Positions 17,280 to 26,442 are shown, counted from the first letter of the stretch. The stretch: 64,000 bases of DNA from Glaciihabitans sp. (GCA_025463785.1 JAODBD010000014.1:124001-188000), one strand, 5' to 3'. Notes: a model not told the origin generated them from the sequence alone. Made by a program: numbers and translations.

Positions 17280-18077
17280 ATGGATGCTGCAACAGGACGC
17301 CGCGACCGCCTCGCCGACCTGGTGGCGTCGCGCGGCTTCATCCGCGTCAGGGATGCGGCGGGCATCCTCGGAGTCAGCGAAGTGACCATTCGCGGAGACC
17401 TCAGCGCCCTTGAGGTGGGCGGGGATGTCGTGCGCATCCACGGCGGGGCAATGCCCCGGCGCCGCTCTGACGCAGAGCACACCATCGAACAATCGGTAAC
17501 CGTCGCCGCTGACGCCAAGCAAGACATCGGGATCGCCGCGGCGGCGCTGGTGTCGTCCGGTCAGAGCGTCATCCTCGATGTCGGGTCGACGGCGCTCGCG
17601 GTGGCCGTCGCGCTCGTCGGGCGCACCGACCTTGAAGACCTGTCGATCATCACCAACGGCCTGTCGATCGCGCTCGCTCTCGAGCCGGCGCTTCCCCGGT
17701 TCACGGTCGTGGTAACCGGGGGCACACTGCGAACCCAGCAGCATTCGCTGGTGAATCCGGGGGCGTCCACGTTTCTCGAGTCCCTGCACGCCGACCTGGC
17801 ATACATCGGGTGCAACGGCGTCGACGCGCTGCGCGGAGTGACCAACGTCAACTATCCGGAGGCCGAGGTGAAACGGCGGATGATGCTGTCATCCAAGCGC
17901 AGGATCCTCATTGCCGACGCAGAAAAACTCGGCCAATCCCACCTCGGGGTGATCGCTGCGACAAGCGAGTTCGATGTTCTCATTACGAGTGAGAAGGCCG
18001 CCGCCGACCAGGTAGAGCGGCTCCGTGCGACCGGGCTCGAGGTGCACATCGCACCCACAACTCGGGCGCTAGGCTGA
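17280..18077 (+). CDS. DeoR/GlpR-family sugar regulator
   Basis: 265 residues. N-terminal winged helix (RLADLVASRGFIRVRDAAGI then LGVSEVTIRGDLSALEVGG, residues about 8-48) with the DeoR signature, followed by a sugar-phosphate-isomerase-like sensor domain: DVGSTALAVAVAL, ITNGLSIALAL, VVVTGGTL, YIGCNGVD and the lysine-bearing SSKRRILIADAEKLGQS. Divergent from galT-galK and upstream of galM, so it most likely represses galactose metabolism, with a galactose or hexose phosphate as inducer (inference). Confidence 0.9.
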   Translation: MDAATGRRDRLADLVASRGFIRVRDAAGILGVSEVTIRGDLSALEVGGDVVRIHGGAMPRRRSDAEHTIEQSVTVAADAKQDIGIAAAALVSSGQSVILDVGSTALAVAVALVGRTDLEDLSIITNGLSIALALEPALPRFTVVVTGGTLRTQQHSLVNPGASTFLESLHADLAYIGCNGVDALRGVTNVNYPEAEVKRRMMLSSKRRILIADAEKLGQSHLGVIAATSEFDVLITSEKAAADQVERLRATGLEVHIAPTTRALG

Positions 18078-18081
18078 GAAA

Positions 18082-19014
18082 ATGCGTGCCCCAACCGGTG
18101 AACAATATGTCCTGAACCGCTCGACCCCGCTGGGGGATGCCGAGGCGATCATCACCGAAGTTGCGGCATCCATTCGCACGCTGCGCATCGGCGGTATCGA
18201 CCTGACGCAACCGTACGGCGAGTTCTCTCCGCCGCCCTCGGGCTGCGGAATCGTGCTCGTCCCGTGGCCGAACCGCGTGCCCGACGGCCAGTGGCAGCTC
18301 GACGGTGTCACGCAGCAACTCGACCTCACCGAACCCGACCGGCAGAACGCGATCCACGGTCTGCTGCGGTTCACTCCCTATCGATTGGTCGAGCGCACCG
18401 CCAGCTCAGTGACCCTGGGGGCGACGGTCTTCCCACAGCACGGCTACCCGTTTCTGCTCGAGACCTCGGTGACGTACCAGCTGCTGGACGACGGGATGTC
18501 GGTGACCCACCGCATCGTCAACGAATCCGATTCTCCCGCCCCGGCTGCCATCGGCACGCACCCGTTCTTCCAGATCGGCGATGTGCCGACGGATGACCTC
18601 GTCCTCACCCTGCACGCCGGCAGCCGCTTCCCGGTCGATGCGCGGCTGAACGTGAGCGCCGAAATCCCGATCGCAGGCACCGACTACGACCTTCGCGGGG
18701 GCAAGCGCGTCGGCGACCTGCGGCTCGATGATGCCTTCGGTGACGTTGCTCTCGATGGCGACGTTTCGGCCGTGCTAACCGCGCCGGACGGCCGCACGGT
18801 CGCTCTGTGGCAGGATGAAAACTTTCCGTACGTGCAGGTGTACACGACGCAGGAATTCCCGCGCGGCACGAGTAAGGTCACGGCGATCGCGATCGAGCCA
18901 ATGACGGCCCCGGCGAACGCTTTCAACACCGGTCAGTCGCTGCGCTGGCTGAACACCGGTGAAGAGTGGCAGGCCACGTGGGGCATTCGCTACCGGGTTC
19001 CCACCGCGAAGTAG
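18082..19014 (+). CDS. galM: Aldose 1-epimerase (galactose mutarotase-like)
   Basis: 310 residues. Interconverts alpha and beta anomers of hexoses, supplying the alpha-galactose that galactokinase needs. The fold is visible as beta-rich sequence with conserved VLVPWPNRVPDGQW, NAIHGLLRFTPYRLV (catalytic-region His), AIGTHPFFQI (second His) and YVQVYTTQEFPRGTSKVTAI AIEPMTAPANAF near the C-terminus, where the general-base Glu lies. It begins 4 bp after the DeoR-type gene and is presumably cotranscribed with it. Confidence 0.9.
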   Translation: MRAPTGEQYVLNRSTPLGDAEAIITEVAASIRTLRIGGIDLTQPYGEFSPPPSGCGIVLVPWPNRVPDGQWQLDGVTQQLDLTEPDRQNAIHGLLRFTPYRLVERTASSVTLGATVFPQHGYPFLLETSVTYQLLDDGMSVTHRIVNESDSPAPAAIGTHPFFQIGDVPTDDLVLTLHAGSRFPVDARLNVSAEIPIAGTDYDLRGGKRVGDLRLDDAFGDVALDGDVSAVLTAPDGRTVALWQDENFPYVQVYTTQEFPRGTSKVTAIAIEPMTAPANAFNTGQSLRWLNTGEEWQATWGIRYRVPTAK

Positions 19015-19040
19015 CTGTTTCGATCTCGCATACTTGAAGC

Positions 19041-19469
19041 ATGATCTCGACACCGCTGGCTCGCGCGTTGCGGGATTCCCGCCTGGTGTGGCACCCGACC
19101 GCTGGCGACGCCTTTCGCATCGACCGGGTGGAAGTGGATGCCGAGGTCTTCATCCTGAGCGACATAACTGTCGAGGCGCACGAGTTCTCATCCGGAATCG
19201 TGCTTGGCTTCAACGGCACAACGGAGTGGGCGCTCGACTCTGTGTCGATCGACGATGCGCTCTGGCTGCCCAACGAGACGCAGTTGCGGTCGCTTCTGCG
19301 GCGCGCTTTTCACCGGCTCGACTCCCATGACCGTGGCTTCACCGTGACCGCGACCATCGATGGCTTCTCGCGAGTGTTTGAGTCTGAGGTCGCGGAGGAC
19401 GCGTACGCGCGCGCACTGCTTGCCTTGATCGACGCGTCACTTGGTGAGAGTTCTCTCGACTCAGACTGA
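19041..19469 (+). CDS. Conserved actinobacterial hypothetical protein
   Basis: 142 residues with no transmembrane segment. The pattern RLVWHPTAGDAFRI, VFILSDITVE, VLGFNGTTEWALDSV and ALWLPNETQLRSLL is one I associate with a small conserved actinobacterial family, sometimes mis-annotated as pilus assembly CpaE. No catalytic motif is apparent. It begins 26 bp after galM and precedes a membrane-protein gene. Function unknown. Confidence 0.7.
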   Translation: MISTPLARALRDSRLVWHPTAGDAFRIDRVEVDAEVFILSDITVEAHEFSSGIVLGFNGTTEWALDSVSIDDALWLPNETQLRSLLRRAFHRLDSHDRGFTVTATIDGFSRVFESEVAEDAYARALLALIDASLGESSLDSD

Positions 19470-19537
19470 GCTTCCTGAGTGCTTTCTCAGTGCCGAGAGG
19501 ATCGTGAACAGGCTTTCGCTCAGACATCGCCGAGAGC

Positions 19538-20395
19538 ATGGCAGCCATGACAACCGCCTCCGCTCTTGCCGCTATTCGCCTTCGAACCATGATCAGTAAA
19601 GTCCCGGAGGTGACCGTTGCCTTCTGGATCGTGAAGGTACTCGCGACCACCGTCGGTGAAACTTTCGCCGACTACCTCTCCAGCACGCTCGGTCTTGGAC
19701 TACCGCTCACCAGTGTCATCCTGGCCGCGCTTCTCGCGGTCGCGCTGGTTCTGCAATTCCGTGCTCGCCGCTACGTACCGGGGATCTACTGGCTCGCGGT
19801 GGTGCTCATCAGCGTGGTGGGGACGCTCGTCTCAGATAACCTCGTCGACAACCTCGGGGTGCCGCTCTGGGTTACGACAATCGTGTTCAGCATCCTGCTG
19901 GCTGCAACGTTCGCGTTCTGGTACCGGAGCGAGCGCACCCTCTCGATCCACTCCATCCTGACCACCCGTCGCGAGGCCTTCTACTGGCTGTCCATCCTGT
20001 TCACGTTCGCGCTGGGAACATCCGCCGGCGACCTCCTCGCCGAACGGCTCAACATCGGGTACCTGCCATCCGCGCTGGTGTTCGTGGGAATGATCGCCGT
20101 TGTTGCCGTCGCGCACTACGTGTTCAAGCTCGGCGCCATCCTGTCGTTCTGGATCGCTTACGTTCTGACCCGCCCGCTTGGCGCATCCCTCGGCGATCTG
20201 CTGTCACAGAAGCAGACGGATGGCGGCGTCGGCCTCGGCACAACCGCCACGAGCGCTCTGTTCCTTGCCGTGATTCTGGCCGTCGTGATCGGGTTGACCG
20301 TGGTTGACCGTCGTCGCAGGGCCGCCGAGGAGTTCCAGGTGGAGGCCGACCTCGCGCTCGGCGACCCGGATGTCGTCATGTCCGAGTCAAGCTAG
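19538..20395 (+). CDS. Membrane protein with DUF347 repeats (COG4705 type)
   Basis: 285 residues, eight or so hydrophobic helices. Four copies of a short motif are visible: KVLATTVGETFADYLSSTL, GTLVSDNLVDNLGV, GTSAGDLLAERLNIGY and RPLGASLGDLLSQ. Such G-T/S-x-x-G-(D/E) repeats in paired helices are characteristic of DUF347 membrane proteins (COG4705). Their transport role is unproven; metal or small-ion transport has been suggested for relatives. The conserved acidic residues within the membrane make a cation channel or transporter plausible (inference). Confidence 0.75.
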   Translation: MAAMTTASALAAIRLRTMISKVPEVTVAFWIVKVLATTVGETFADYLSSTLGLGLPLTSVILAALLAVALVLQFRARRYVPGIYWLAVVLISVVGTLVSDNLVDNLGVPLWVTTIVFSILLAATFAFWYRSERTLSIHSILTTRREAFYWLSILFTFALGTSAGDLLAERLNIGYLPSALVFVGMIAVVAVAHYVFKLGAILSFWIAYVLTRPLGASLGDLLSQKQTDGGVGLGTTATSALFLAVILAVVIGLTVVDRRRRAAEEFQVEADLALGDPDVVMSESS

Positions 20396-20456
20396 CGGTA
20401 CGGCGGTACGCCTTCCCGGCGTCGCTCGTGCTGTCGTACCGCATCGGCGCTGCCGT

Positions 20457-20498
20457 TTGTGCTCGGCGTGGCCTTCATGAGGGGCACGCCGAGCACAA
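20457..20498. terminator. Strong hairpin between convergent genes
   Basis: A 14-bp perfect stem, arms TTGTGCTCGGCGTG and its complement, with a 14-nt loop. It lies between the plus-strand DUF347 gene and the minus-strand ycnI-like gene, where a bidirectional terminator is expected. The same gap also has an outer imperfect repeat (GCGGTACG near 20395, CGTACCGC near 20435). Confidence 0.6.
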
Positions 20499-20513
20499 GT
20501 GACGGCCGCGTTC

Positions 20514-20545
20514 ACCCGTGCGGCCGCGCACCCGTGCGGCCGCGC
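20514..20545. repeat. Exact 16-bp tandem duplication
   Basis: ACCCGTGCGGCCGCGC occurs twice head to tail, each copy containing GCGGCCGC. It lies in the non-coding gap before the ycnI-like stop codon. Confidence 0.85.
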
Positions 20546-20598
20546 TGCGCCACACCCGCGCGACCCGGCTGCGCGGTGGCTCGGTCGCGCAACCGCGG

Positions 20599-21297
20599 CT
20601 ACACCCTCCGCGACCGGGCGAACGCGAACACCGCGAGCACCAGGGCGATGACCCCGAGGGCGAGGCCAGCCGACCCGAGAATCAGGGCGGATGTCGCGGT
20701 CGACGTCGCAGCATCCGTCGCAGCAACCGTCACTCCCGCGCCCGTATTCGCCGGGGGAGCGTCGTTGATGTACAGGATCGGCGCGGGGTTATCGGGTGCA
20801 GCTCCCGACTTCGGTGTCTTCTGCGCCCATTTGACGACCGTGCCGTCCGAGTAGGTCTGGTAGGTCGGAAACTCGACGCTGCCGGTATTGGGCGTCAGGT
20901 CGAGCGCGAGGCTGAACTCCTGGAACTGACCCGGCCGGATCTGGACGCCCGGGTCGGCCGTGTAGATGACTTTGGCTGGCGCATCCGTCACTACGACGCC
21001 GTCATTCTTGATGGGCTTGGCAAGCTTCGCGATGATGAGCTGCGCAGTCCAGCCCTGAACAGGTTGGTAACGGGCACCCGCAAACGGCGTGTTTGTGGGC
21101 AGGTCGATCTCAACCTTGACCGTTCCGGCGGTCGCCGACTCGTTCGGCACACGGAAGGCCACCGCAATATCGGCGCCCGCCACCGCCGTGTTGGGAGAGA
21201 TCTTGACGTGGGCGCTCGCGGCCAGCGGCGCGCTGAGCACCAGGATCGCGACGGCCGCTGTGAGGGCCGCGGCGCGCGGAAGAATGATTCGGTTCAT
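20599..21297 (-). CDS. YcnI-domain copper-associated exported protein (DUF1775)
   Basis: 232 residues. A signal peptide ends near SAHVKISPN; the His that becomes the mature N-terminus (AHVKISP) is the copper-histidine brace residue of YcnI proteins. The domain continues with FRVPNESATAGTVKVEIDLP, GWTAQLIIAKLAKP and IRPGQFQEFSLALDL, the usual DUF1775 pattern, and ends with a C-terminal membrane helix (LILGSAGLALGVIALVLAVF) and a positive tail (ARSRRV). It should sit on the outer membrane face and handle copper. It is alone here: the CopC/CopD or PCu(A)C partners common beside ycnI are not visible. Confidence 0.9.
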   Translation of the reverse strand: MNRIILPRAAALTAAVAILVLSAPLAASAHVKISPNTAVAGADIAVAFRVPNESATAGTVKVEIDLPTNTPFAGARYQPVQGWTAQLIIAKLAKPIKNDGVVVTDAPAKVIYTADPGVQIRPGQFQEFSLALDLTPNTGSVEFPTYQTYSDGTVVKWAQKTPKSGAAPDNPAPILYINDAPPANTGAGVTVAATDAATSTATSALILGSAGLALGVIALVLAVFAFARSRRV

Positions 21298-21432
21298 GTG
21301 GGCTGCTCCAGGGATCCGGTCTGGGTTTGATCCTATTTGTCGTGCCTGCGCGGTCGCCGGGTCGCCGCCGCGGTTGAGACCGGAAAACTGCGGGTTGACT
21401 GGTCGGTCTACGCAGGGCTAGCCTCAGATGGG

Positions 21433-21444
21433 TTAATCGATTAA
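21433..21444. promoter_or_regulatory. LacI-type operator upstream of GH54 gene
   Basis: TTAATCGATTAA is a perfect 12-bp palindrome with the central CG typical of LacI-family operators, 43 bp before the GH54 start codon. Two LacI regulators are encoded in the same locus. The remainder of the 190-bp gap 21298-21487 shows only a ribosome-site-like GAAAGGGC near the start. Confidence 0.65.
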
Positions 21445-21487
21445 ACGTGCCTCCTAAGCAGCGTCGCTTATTAGAAAGGGCTCCACA

Positions 21488-23383
21488 ATGTCACCTAGAT
21501 CCAGGTCACTTAGATCCAGCCTTCTCCTCGCCTTTCGTCGACACCATCGTCGGCGGTCCATTGCCGCAGTATCCATCGCCATCGTCGCCCTCGTGGCAGG
21601 ATCGCTACTCGCTGGCTCGACAGCTGCGCAGGCCGTATCCCCACTACCGTGCGACATCTACGCGAGCGCAAGCACGCCATGTGTTACGGCGTATAGCTCG
21701 ACGCGGGCGCTCTACTCCGCCTACAACGGCAGCCTCTACCAGGTCACGCGGGCATCGGATAACACCACGTTCAACGTCGGCCTGCTGGCCGCCGGTGACT
21801 ACGCCAACGCGGCCGCGCAGGACAGCTTCTGTTCCGGCACATCCTGCATCATCACGAAGATCTACGATCAGTCGTCGAACCACAACGATCTGACGATTGC
21901 AGGTGCGGGCGCGGCAGGCGCGGCCAACGTCGGCCCGGCAGCGAGCGCCCTTCCCACTACGGCGGGCGGCCATTCGGTCTATGGCATCTACCTTCCGCCG
22001 GGTGTCGGCTACCGTCGCACGAATGGCACTGGCATCGCGACCAATGGGGGCGCTGAGTCGATGTATGAGGTCGCAAGCGGAACGAACGTCAACAACGGAT
22101 GCTGCTCGGACTTCGGCAACGTGGAGAGCACCGAGACCGATACCGGCGCGGGCCACATGGATACCATCAACCTCGCGCTGCTGAATGCCGTCGGAAGCGC
22201 CGGTCACGGCCCATGGGTCGAGGCAGATCTCGAGAACGGTGTGTTCGAAGGCGGAACCCCGGTCAACACCTCGAATCTCGGCAATGCCAGCAAGTTCGTC
22301 ACCGCGCTGTTGAAGAACAACGGCCAGACGACCTACGCGCTCAAGGGCGGCAATTCGCAGACGGGCTCGTTGTCGACCTGGTACAGCGGCGCCCTTCCGA
22401 GCGGCTACGCACCCATGCACCAGGAAGGCTCGATCGTCCTCGGAACCGGCGGCGACAACAGCAATCGCGGCACGCAGTCCTTCTTCGAGGGCGTCATGAC
22501 CTCTGGCTACTCGACGGATGCCGCGGACAACTCAGTGCAGTCGAGCATCGTTTCCGCGGGGTACGCGGCCGTCAGCACCGGTGGCGGTCCCGGATCGACC
22601 ATCGTCGGACCGGGTGGCAAGTGTGTGGATGTCTCGGGCGATGACACAGGCACGAACCTGGCCGTCGCGCAGCTATGGGACTGCTTCACTCTCGCGGCAG
22701 ACCAGCATTGGTCCCCGTACGCGCTTGGCAACGGCACGCTCTCTACCCTCGGTCGCTGTCTCGACGTCGCTGGCAACAGCACGACGATCGGCGCGAAGTT
22801 GGAACTCTACGATTGCAACGGTGTCGGAGGGCAAAAGTGGGTACCACAGGAGAACGGTTCGCTGCTGAACCCGCAGTCGGGGCTGTGTCTCGATGATCCG
22901 AGCGGCAACACCACCAACGGGACGCAACTGCAGATCTACACCTGCAACGGCAGCGCGGCGCAGCAGTTCAAGATCACCCGCGGCACTCCGGTCATCGGCA
23001 ATGGCAGCAAATGTGTCGACGTCGCGGGGGATGACGTGGGCGGTAACCTGGCCGCCGTCCAACTCTGGGACTGCCTCACGATCGCCACGTCCTCACCGCT
23101 GGCCATCGATCAACAGTGGACGCTGAACTCCGACCAGACCGTGCGAAGCATGGGCCGCTGCCTCGACATCCTTGGCAACAGCACCTCCATCGGCGCAAAG
23201 GTGGACATCTACGACTGCAACGGCGTCGGCGGTCAGAAGTGGGTACCGCAGTCGAACGGTTCGCTGCTGAACCCGCAGTCGGGGCTGTGTCTCGATGATC
23301 CGAGCGGCAACACCGCGAAGGGGACGCAGCTGCAGATCTATACCTGCAACGGCTCCATCGCCCAGGTGGTTTCGTTCAACTAA
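21488..23383 (+). CDS. Secreted GH54 alpha-L-arabinofuranosidase with two ricin-type modules
   Basis: 631 residues. A long basic signal peptide (RSSLLLAFRRHHRRRS then a hydrophobic stretch, cleavage near AQAVSP, about residue 57) targets secretion. Residues about 58-360 match the GH54 catalytic domain: CDIYASASTPCVTAYSSTRA, KIYDQSSNHNDL, WVEADLENGVFEGG (nucleophile Glu region) and GTGGDNSNRGTQSFFEGVM (acid/base Asp region). It should release alpha-L-arabinofuranose from arabinan or arabinoxylan. The C-terminus holds two ricin-B-like modules (about 370-500 and 502-631) with GRCLDVAGNST, CNGVGGQKWVPQ and GLCLDDPSGNT repeated; most fungal GH54 enzymes carry CBM42 instead. The last repeat ends IAQVVSFN instead of the expected QxW/F. 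Confidence 0.9.
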   Translation: MSPRSRSLRSSLLLAFRRHHRRRSIAAVSIAIVALVAGSLLAGSTAAQAVSPLPCDIYASASTPCVTAYSSTRALYSAYNGSLYQVTRASDNTTFNVGLLAAGDYANAAAQDSFCSGTSCIITKIYDQSSNHNDLTIAGAGAAGAANVGPAASALPTTAGGHSVYGIYLPPGVGYRRTNGTGIATNGGAESMYEVASGTNVNNGCCSDFGNVESTETDTGAGHMDTINLALLNAVGSAGHGPWVEADLENGVFEGGTPVNTSNLGNASKFVTALLKNNGQTTYALKGGNSQTGSLSTWYSGALPSGYAPMHQEGSIVLGTGGDNSNRGTQSFFEGVMTSGYSTDAADNSVQSSIVSAGYAAVSTGGGPGSTIVGPGGKCVDVSGDDTGTNLAVAQLWDCFTLAADQHWSPYALGNGTLSTLGRCLDVAGNSTTIGAKLELYDCNGVGGQKWVPQENGSLLNPQSGLCLDDPSGNTTNGTQLQIYTCNGSAAQQFKITRGTPVIGNGSKCVDVAGDDVGGNLAAVQLWDCLTIATSSPLAIDQQWTLNSDQTVRSMGRCLDILGNSTSIGAKVDIYDCNGVGGQKWVPQSNGSLLNPQSGLCLDDPSGNTAKGTQLQIYTCNGSIAQVVSFN

Positions 23384-24479
23384 GGCGATAAGCGAAGGGC
23401 GGGGGATGCGTCTCCCGCCCTTCGTGCTGCGCTGGAAGCGGTCCGTGCGGCGGGCATCCGCACGACTGCCGGATGGTGAGCACGACCGGAAGCACCGTGT
23501 GGCGCTCCCTGATCTCCTCCCCATCGATCAGCTCGTACAGACGCTCGGTCGCTAGCCGCGCCATGCTTTCGGCACGCACGGACATCGTGGTGATCGAGGG
23601 TGTGGTCACTCTGCTCAGTCCAAAATCATCGAATCCGACCACGCAGACATCCCCGGGCACCGAGATTCCTTCTGTGGCGAGGGCGGTGATTGCCCCGTAC
23701 GCCATCTCGTCGTTCGCGACGAAGAGCCCGAGGGGGCCTTTCCGCCGATCGTCGAGCTCGGCGACCGCGGCGGCTCCCGACTCCTCGCTGAAGTCGCCTT
23801 CGACGACGATGCCCGAGGCGCCGTGTTTCGCCGCCGCGGCGAGGAACCCGTCGCGGCGGTCGATGGCCGTCTGGTGGCCGAGCGGGCCGCTGATATGAAC
23901 CAGGGATGTTCGCCGGTGCGCGACGATCAGATGCTCCGTCGCCTTAAAGGCGGCATTTCGGTCGTCAACCCCGACGGTGATGGCTTCGGGCAGGTGGGGA
24001 AAGCGGCCGAGTAGCACCACGGGCATTCCAGTCTCGACCAAGCGCCCGATGTTGGTATCGTCGGCGGATGCGCTCGTTACGATCGCACCATCGGCGGCAC
24101 GCGAGCGCATGATCGCCTCGTAGGCGGAGACATCGCTGCCAGCATCGGCGCTCGTCGTCGAGATGAAGACAAGCGATTCGTGCGAGTTCGCGACCGCGGT
24201 CACCCCGGTCATGACGTGCATGAAGTAGCTGTGGCCGAAAACGTGTGCGCCCGTGTTGGGGACGATGACGGCGATCGCGCCGGCCATCTGCGTCCTGAGT
24301 GCGCGACCGGCGGAGTTGGTGACGTAGCCGAGGCGATTGGCGGCGTCACGGACCCGTGCCTTGGTCTCGGCACCGATCCGCGGATGATCGAGCAGCGCCA
24401 TCGAGACGGCGCTGACGGAGAGGTCGAGGTCACGGGCGATGTCACGCAGCGTGGCACGCGACCGCCGACTTGTCCCCAC
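23376..24479 (-). CDS. LacI-family regulator of the arabinoside locus
   Basis: 367 residues from the GTG at 24479 (7 bp after the GH127 stop); the frame stays open upstream to 24548, overlapping GH127, but the helix-turn-helix only begins at RATLRDIARDLDLSVSAVSM. The hinge (NRLGYVTNSAGRALRTQMAG) and periplasmic-binding-like sensor follow: [34 protein letters not shown] and VCVVGFDDFGLSRVTTPSIT. The last codons overlap the end of the convergent GH54 gene by 8 bp. Probably senses an arabinose-containing sugar and controls the GH54, GH127 and importer genes (inference). Confidence 0.88.
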   Translation of the reverse strand: MGTSRRSRATLRDIARDLDLSVSAVSMALLDHPRIGAETKARVRDAANRLGYVTNSAGRALRTQMAGAIAVIVPNTGAHVFGHSYFMHVMTGVTAVANSHESLVFISTTSADAGSDVSAYEAIMRSRAADGAIVTSASADDTNIGRLVETGMPVVLLGRFPHLPEAITVGVDDRNAAFKATEHLIVAHRRTSLVHISGPLGHQTAIDRRDGFLAAAAKHGASGIVVEGDFSEESGAAAVAELDDRRKGPLGLFVANDEMAYGAITALATEGISVPGDVCVVGFDDFGLSRVTTPSITTMSVRAESMARLATERLYELIDGEEIRERHTVLPVVLTIRQSCGCPPHGPLPAQHEGRETHPPPFAYRLS

Positions 24480-24486
24480 CAGGCCG

Positions 24487-26442
24487 TCAGACGGCGAGGG
24501 GGACGAAGATCCGCATGACAGACGGTCCGCGGTTCGCCCAAAGTGCATACGGGATCGCTACCAGATCGACGTACTCCCCGTCGCTGCCGGGCGCGTCTGA
24601 GAGCCGCTTCCAGCCGGTACCTGCCCACGCCGCATCTCGGCGTGCCCGACCGCGAACCCGCAGCACGACCGAGGGCTGACCGAGCAGGTCTTGAAGCGGA
24701 TCCGCGGCGATGTCTGCGTCGCGGAGGATCTCGACATGGTTAAGATCAACGCCGGGCGCCTGATCGACACTCTCGAACGCGTACACCACGGGCCCTCGTT
24801 CGATCGCGACAGCACCGCGGACGGCATCGACGGAAGGATGGACAACTGTGAGGCGCGGCTCGATTGGCAACTCAAGGGTTACAACATCGCCTGGTAACCA
24901 GGCGCGTACGAGCCTTGCGTAGCCGAGTGCGCTTATCGCGAGCGCCGCGGGCGTACCGTTCACCGAAAGGCTTGCTCCCTCCGCCCAATCCGGGATGCGG
25001 AAGTCGAGACCCCACTGTGTGCCGGCCGCCTCGACGATTGTCACGGACACCGTTCCTCGTACCGGATATTCGGTTTCCACAGTCAGACGCACTCGGATTC
25101 CGTCGACCTCGGTGTCGATGGCTGTCGGCATGTATTGGTGAAGTTGGATCGCGCCGTCGGTGCTGGTACTGAGGTATGACGCGAGGGATGCAACCATCCG
25201 CATCACGTTGGGCGGACAGCAGGCGCATTCGAACCATGCTGGACGCGTGCCGGGCGCGTCTGCGCGGCTCGGACGGGTGTCGGTAGGCGCCGGGGCCAGC
25301 GCGGTGCGCCGCTGCGCGGGGTTGTTGTAGAAGAACCCCTTGCGGTCGACGGCGGTCGACGCGGCGAAGAGGTTGTAGAGCGCTCGTTCGATCGCATCCG
25401 CGAACCGGGATTCGCCCGTGGCCAACAGCAGACGCCAGGACAGCATGATGTTCCCGATCGTCGCGCAGGTCTCGCCATACGCTAGATCCGGCGGGAGTTC
25501 GTAGCTGTCACCGAAAGCCTCGCCGATGAATCGCGATCCGATCGCACCGGTGAGGTACGTCTTTGTCGCCGTCATTGATTCCCACTGGGCAAGGGCCGCA
25601 TCGAGAAGCGCCTGCTCGCCGGTCTCGAGGTAGAGGTCGACGACGCCTGCCAGAAGGTAGACGGCCCGAACCGCGTGGCCGACAACCGTCGTCTCTTCGC
25701 GCACCGGAGTGGCGTCCTGGTAGTACGGGCTGTCACCAAATTTGTCTGTGTCGAGCGTCTTGTGGCCCCGGATGTCGACGAGCTGCTGCGCCACCGCGAG
25801 ATAGTCGTGGTTGCCGGTCTCGCGATAAATCTCAACGAGGGCCATCTCGATCTCCTCGTGGCCATCGGTGTCTGAGCGACGCAGATCGCCGAAGTCCGCG
25901 ACGACGACGTCGGCGGCCTTCACCGCGACATCGAACAGTTCCGTTCGCCCGGTTGCACGGCGGTGAGCAATGCCGGCCTGGATCAGGTGGCCGATGCAGT
26001 AAAGCTCGTGACTTTTGACCAGGTTGTCCCAACGGACGTCGAGCCCCGCTTGCACGAAGGAGTTGACGTATCCGTCGGCCAGCTGGGCGCGCTCGATGAT
26101 TCCCGCGATTTCCGCGATCAGCGAGGAGAGCTCGCCAGACGCTTCCCGACCGAGATCCCAGGCCAGCCCCTCGAGCGCCTTATACAGATCGGAGTCGGTA
26201 AACCATGGACCCCTCCGCTCCGCGATGACGGTGCCCGCCGGATCGAGCCGGCGGAGGTTATCGATTGTTCCGTCGGACTCCAGCCACCCGAACGAGTGGG
26301 GAGTCGTCACCTCACGGTTCTGACGCTGCCATTCGCTCCACACACCGCCGATGATCTGCACGGAGTCGAGCCCGATCGGTCGGAGGGCAAGTTGCTCGGT
26401 CGCAAGCGGTAGAACGGGTGCGACGGGTCGGTGGTTGGTCAC
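24487..26442 (-). CDS. GH127 beta-L-arabinofuranosidase
   Basis: 651 residues, cytoplasmic (no signal peptide), GTG start with AAGGAG upstream. Formerly DUF1680; the founding member HypBA1 of Bifidobacterium releases L-arabinose from beta-1,2-arabinobiose and arabinofuranosyl-hydroxyproline. The Zn/catalytic site is present: Glu and Cys in AYGETCATIGN (about residue 320) and the CxCC-type cluster in FECACCPPNVMRM (about residue 410); one of these cysteines is the nucleophile. The (alpha/alpha)6 barrel and C-terminal beta-sandwiches fit the full length. Gene order permease-permease-GH127-LacI on the minus strand suggests that beta-arabinofuranosyl oligosaccharides are imported and split inside the cell. 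Confidence 0.93.
   Translation of the reverse strand: MTNHRPVAPVLPLATEQLALRPIGLDSVQIIGGVWSEWQRQNREVTTPHSFGWLESDGTIDNLRRLDPAGTVIAERRGPWFTDSDLYKALEGLAWDLGREASGELSSLIAEIAGIIERAQLADGYVNSFVQAGLDVRWDNLVKSHELYCIGHLIQAGIAHRRATGRTELFDVAVKAADVVVADFGDLRRSDTDGHEEIEMALVEIYRETGNHDYLAVAQQLVDIRGHKTLDTDKFGDSPYYQDATPVREETTVVGHAVRAVYLLAGVVDLYLETGEQALLDAALAQWESMTATKTYLTGAIGSRFIGEAFGDSYELPPDLAYGETCATIGNIMLSWRLLLATGESRFADAIERALYNLFAASTAVDRKGFFYNNPAQRRTALAPAPTDTRPSRADAPGTRPAWFECACCPPNVMRMVASLASYLSTSTDGAIQLHQYMPTAIDTEVDGIRVRLTVETEYPVRGTVSVTIVEAAGTQWGLDFRIPDWAEGASLSVNGTPAALAISALGYARLVRAWLPGDVVTLELPIEPRLTVVHPSVDAVRGAVAIERGPVVYAFESVDQAPGVDLNHVEILRDADIAADPLQDLLGQPSVVLRVRGRARRDAAWAGTGWKRLSDAPGSDGEYVDLVAIPYALWANRGPSVMRIFVPLAV

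Noticed and set aside
20457-20545. 20-kb hairpin as a member of the long-repeat families
   Set aside because: Its arms share no sequence with the 92-, 56- or 63-bp repeats and its loop is short, so a plain terminator explains it.
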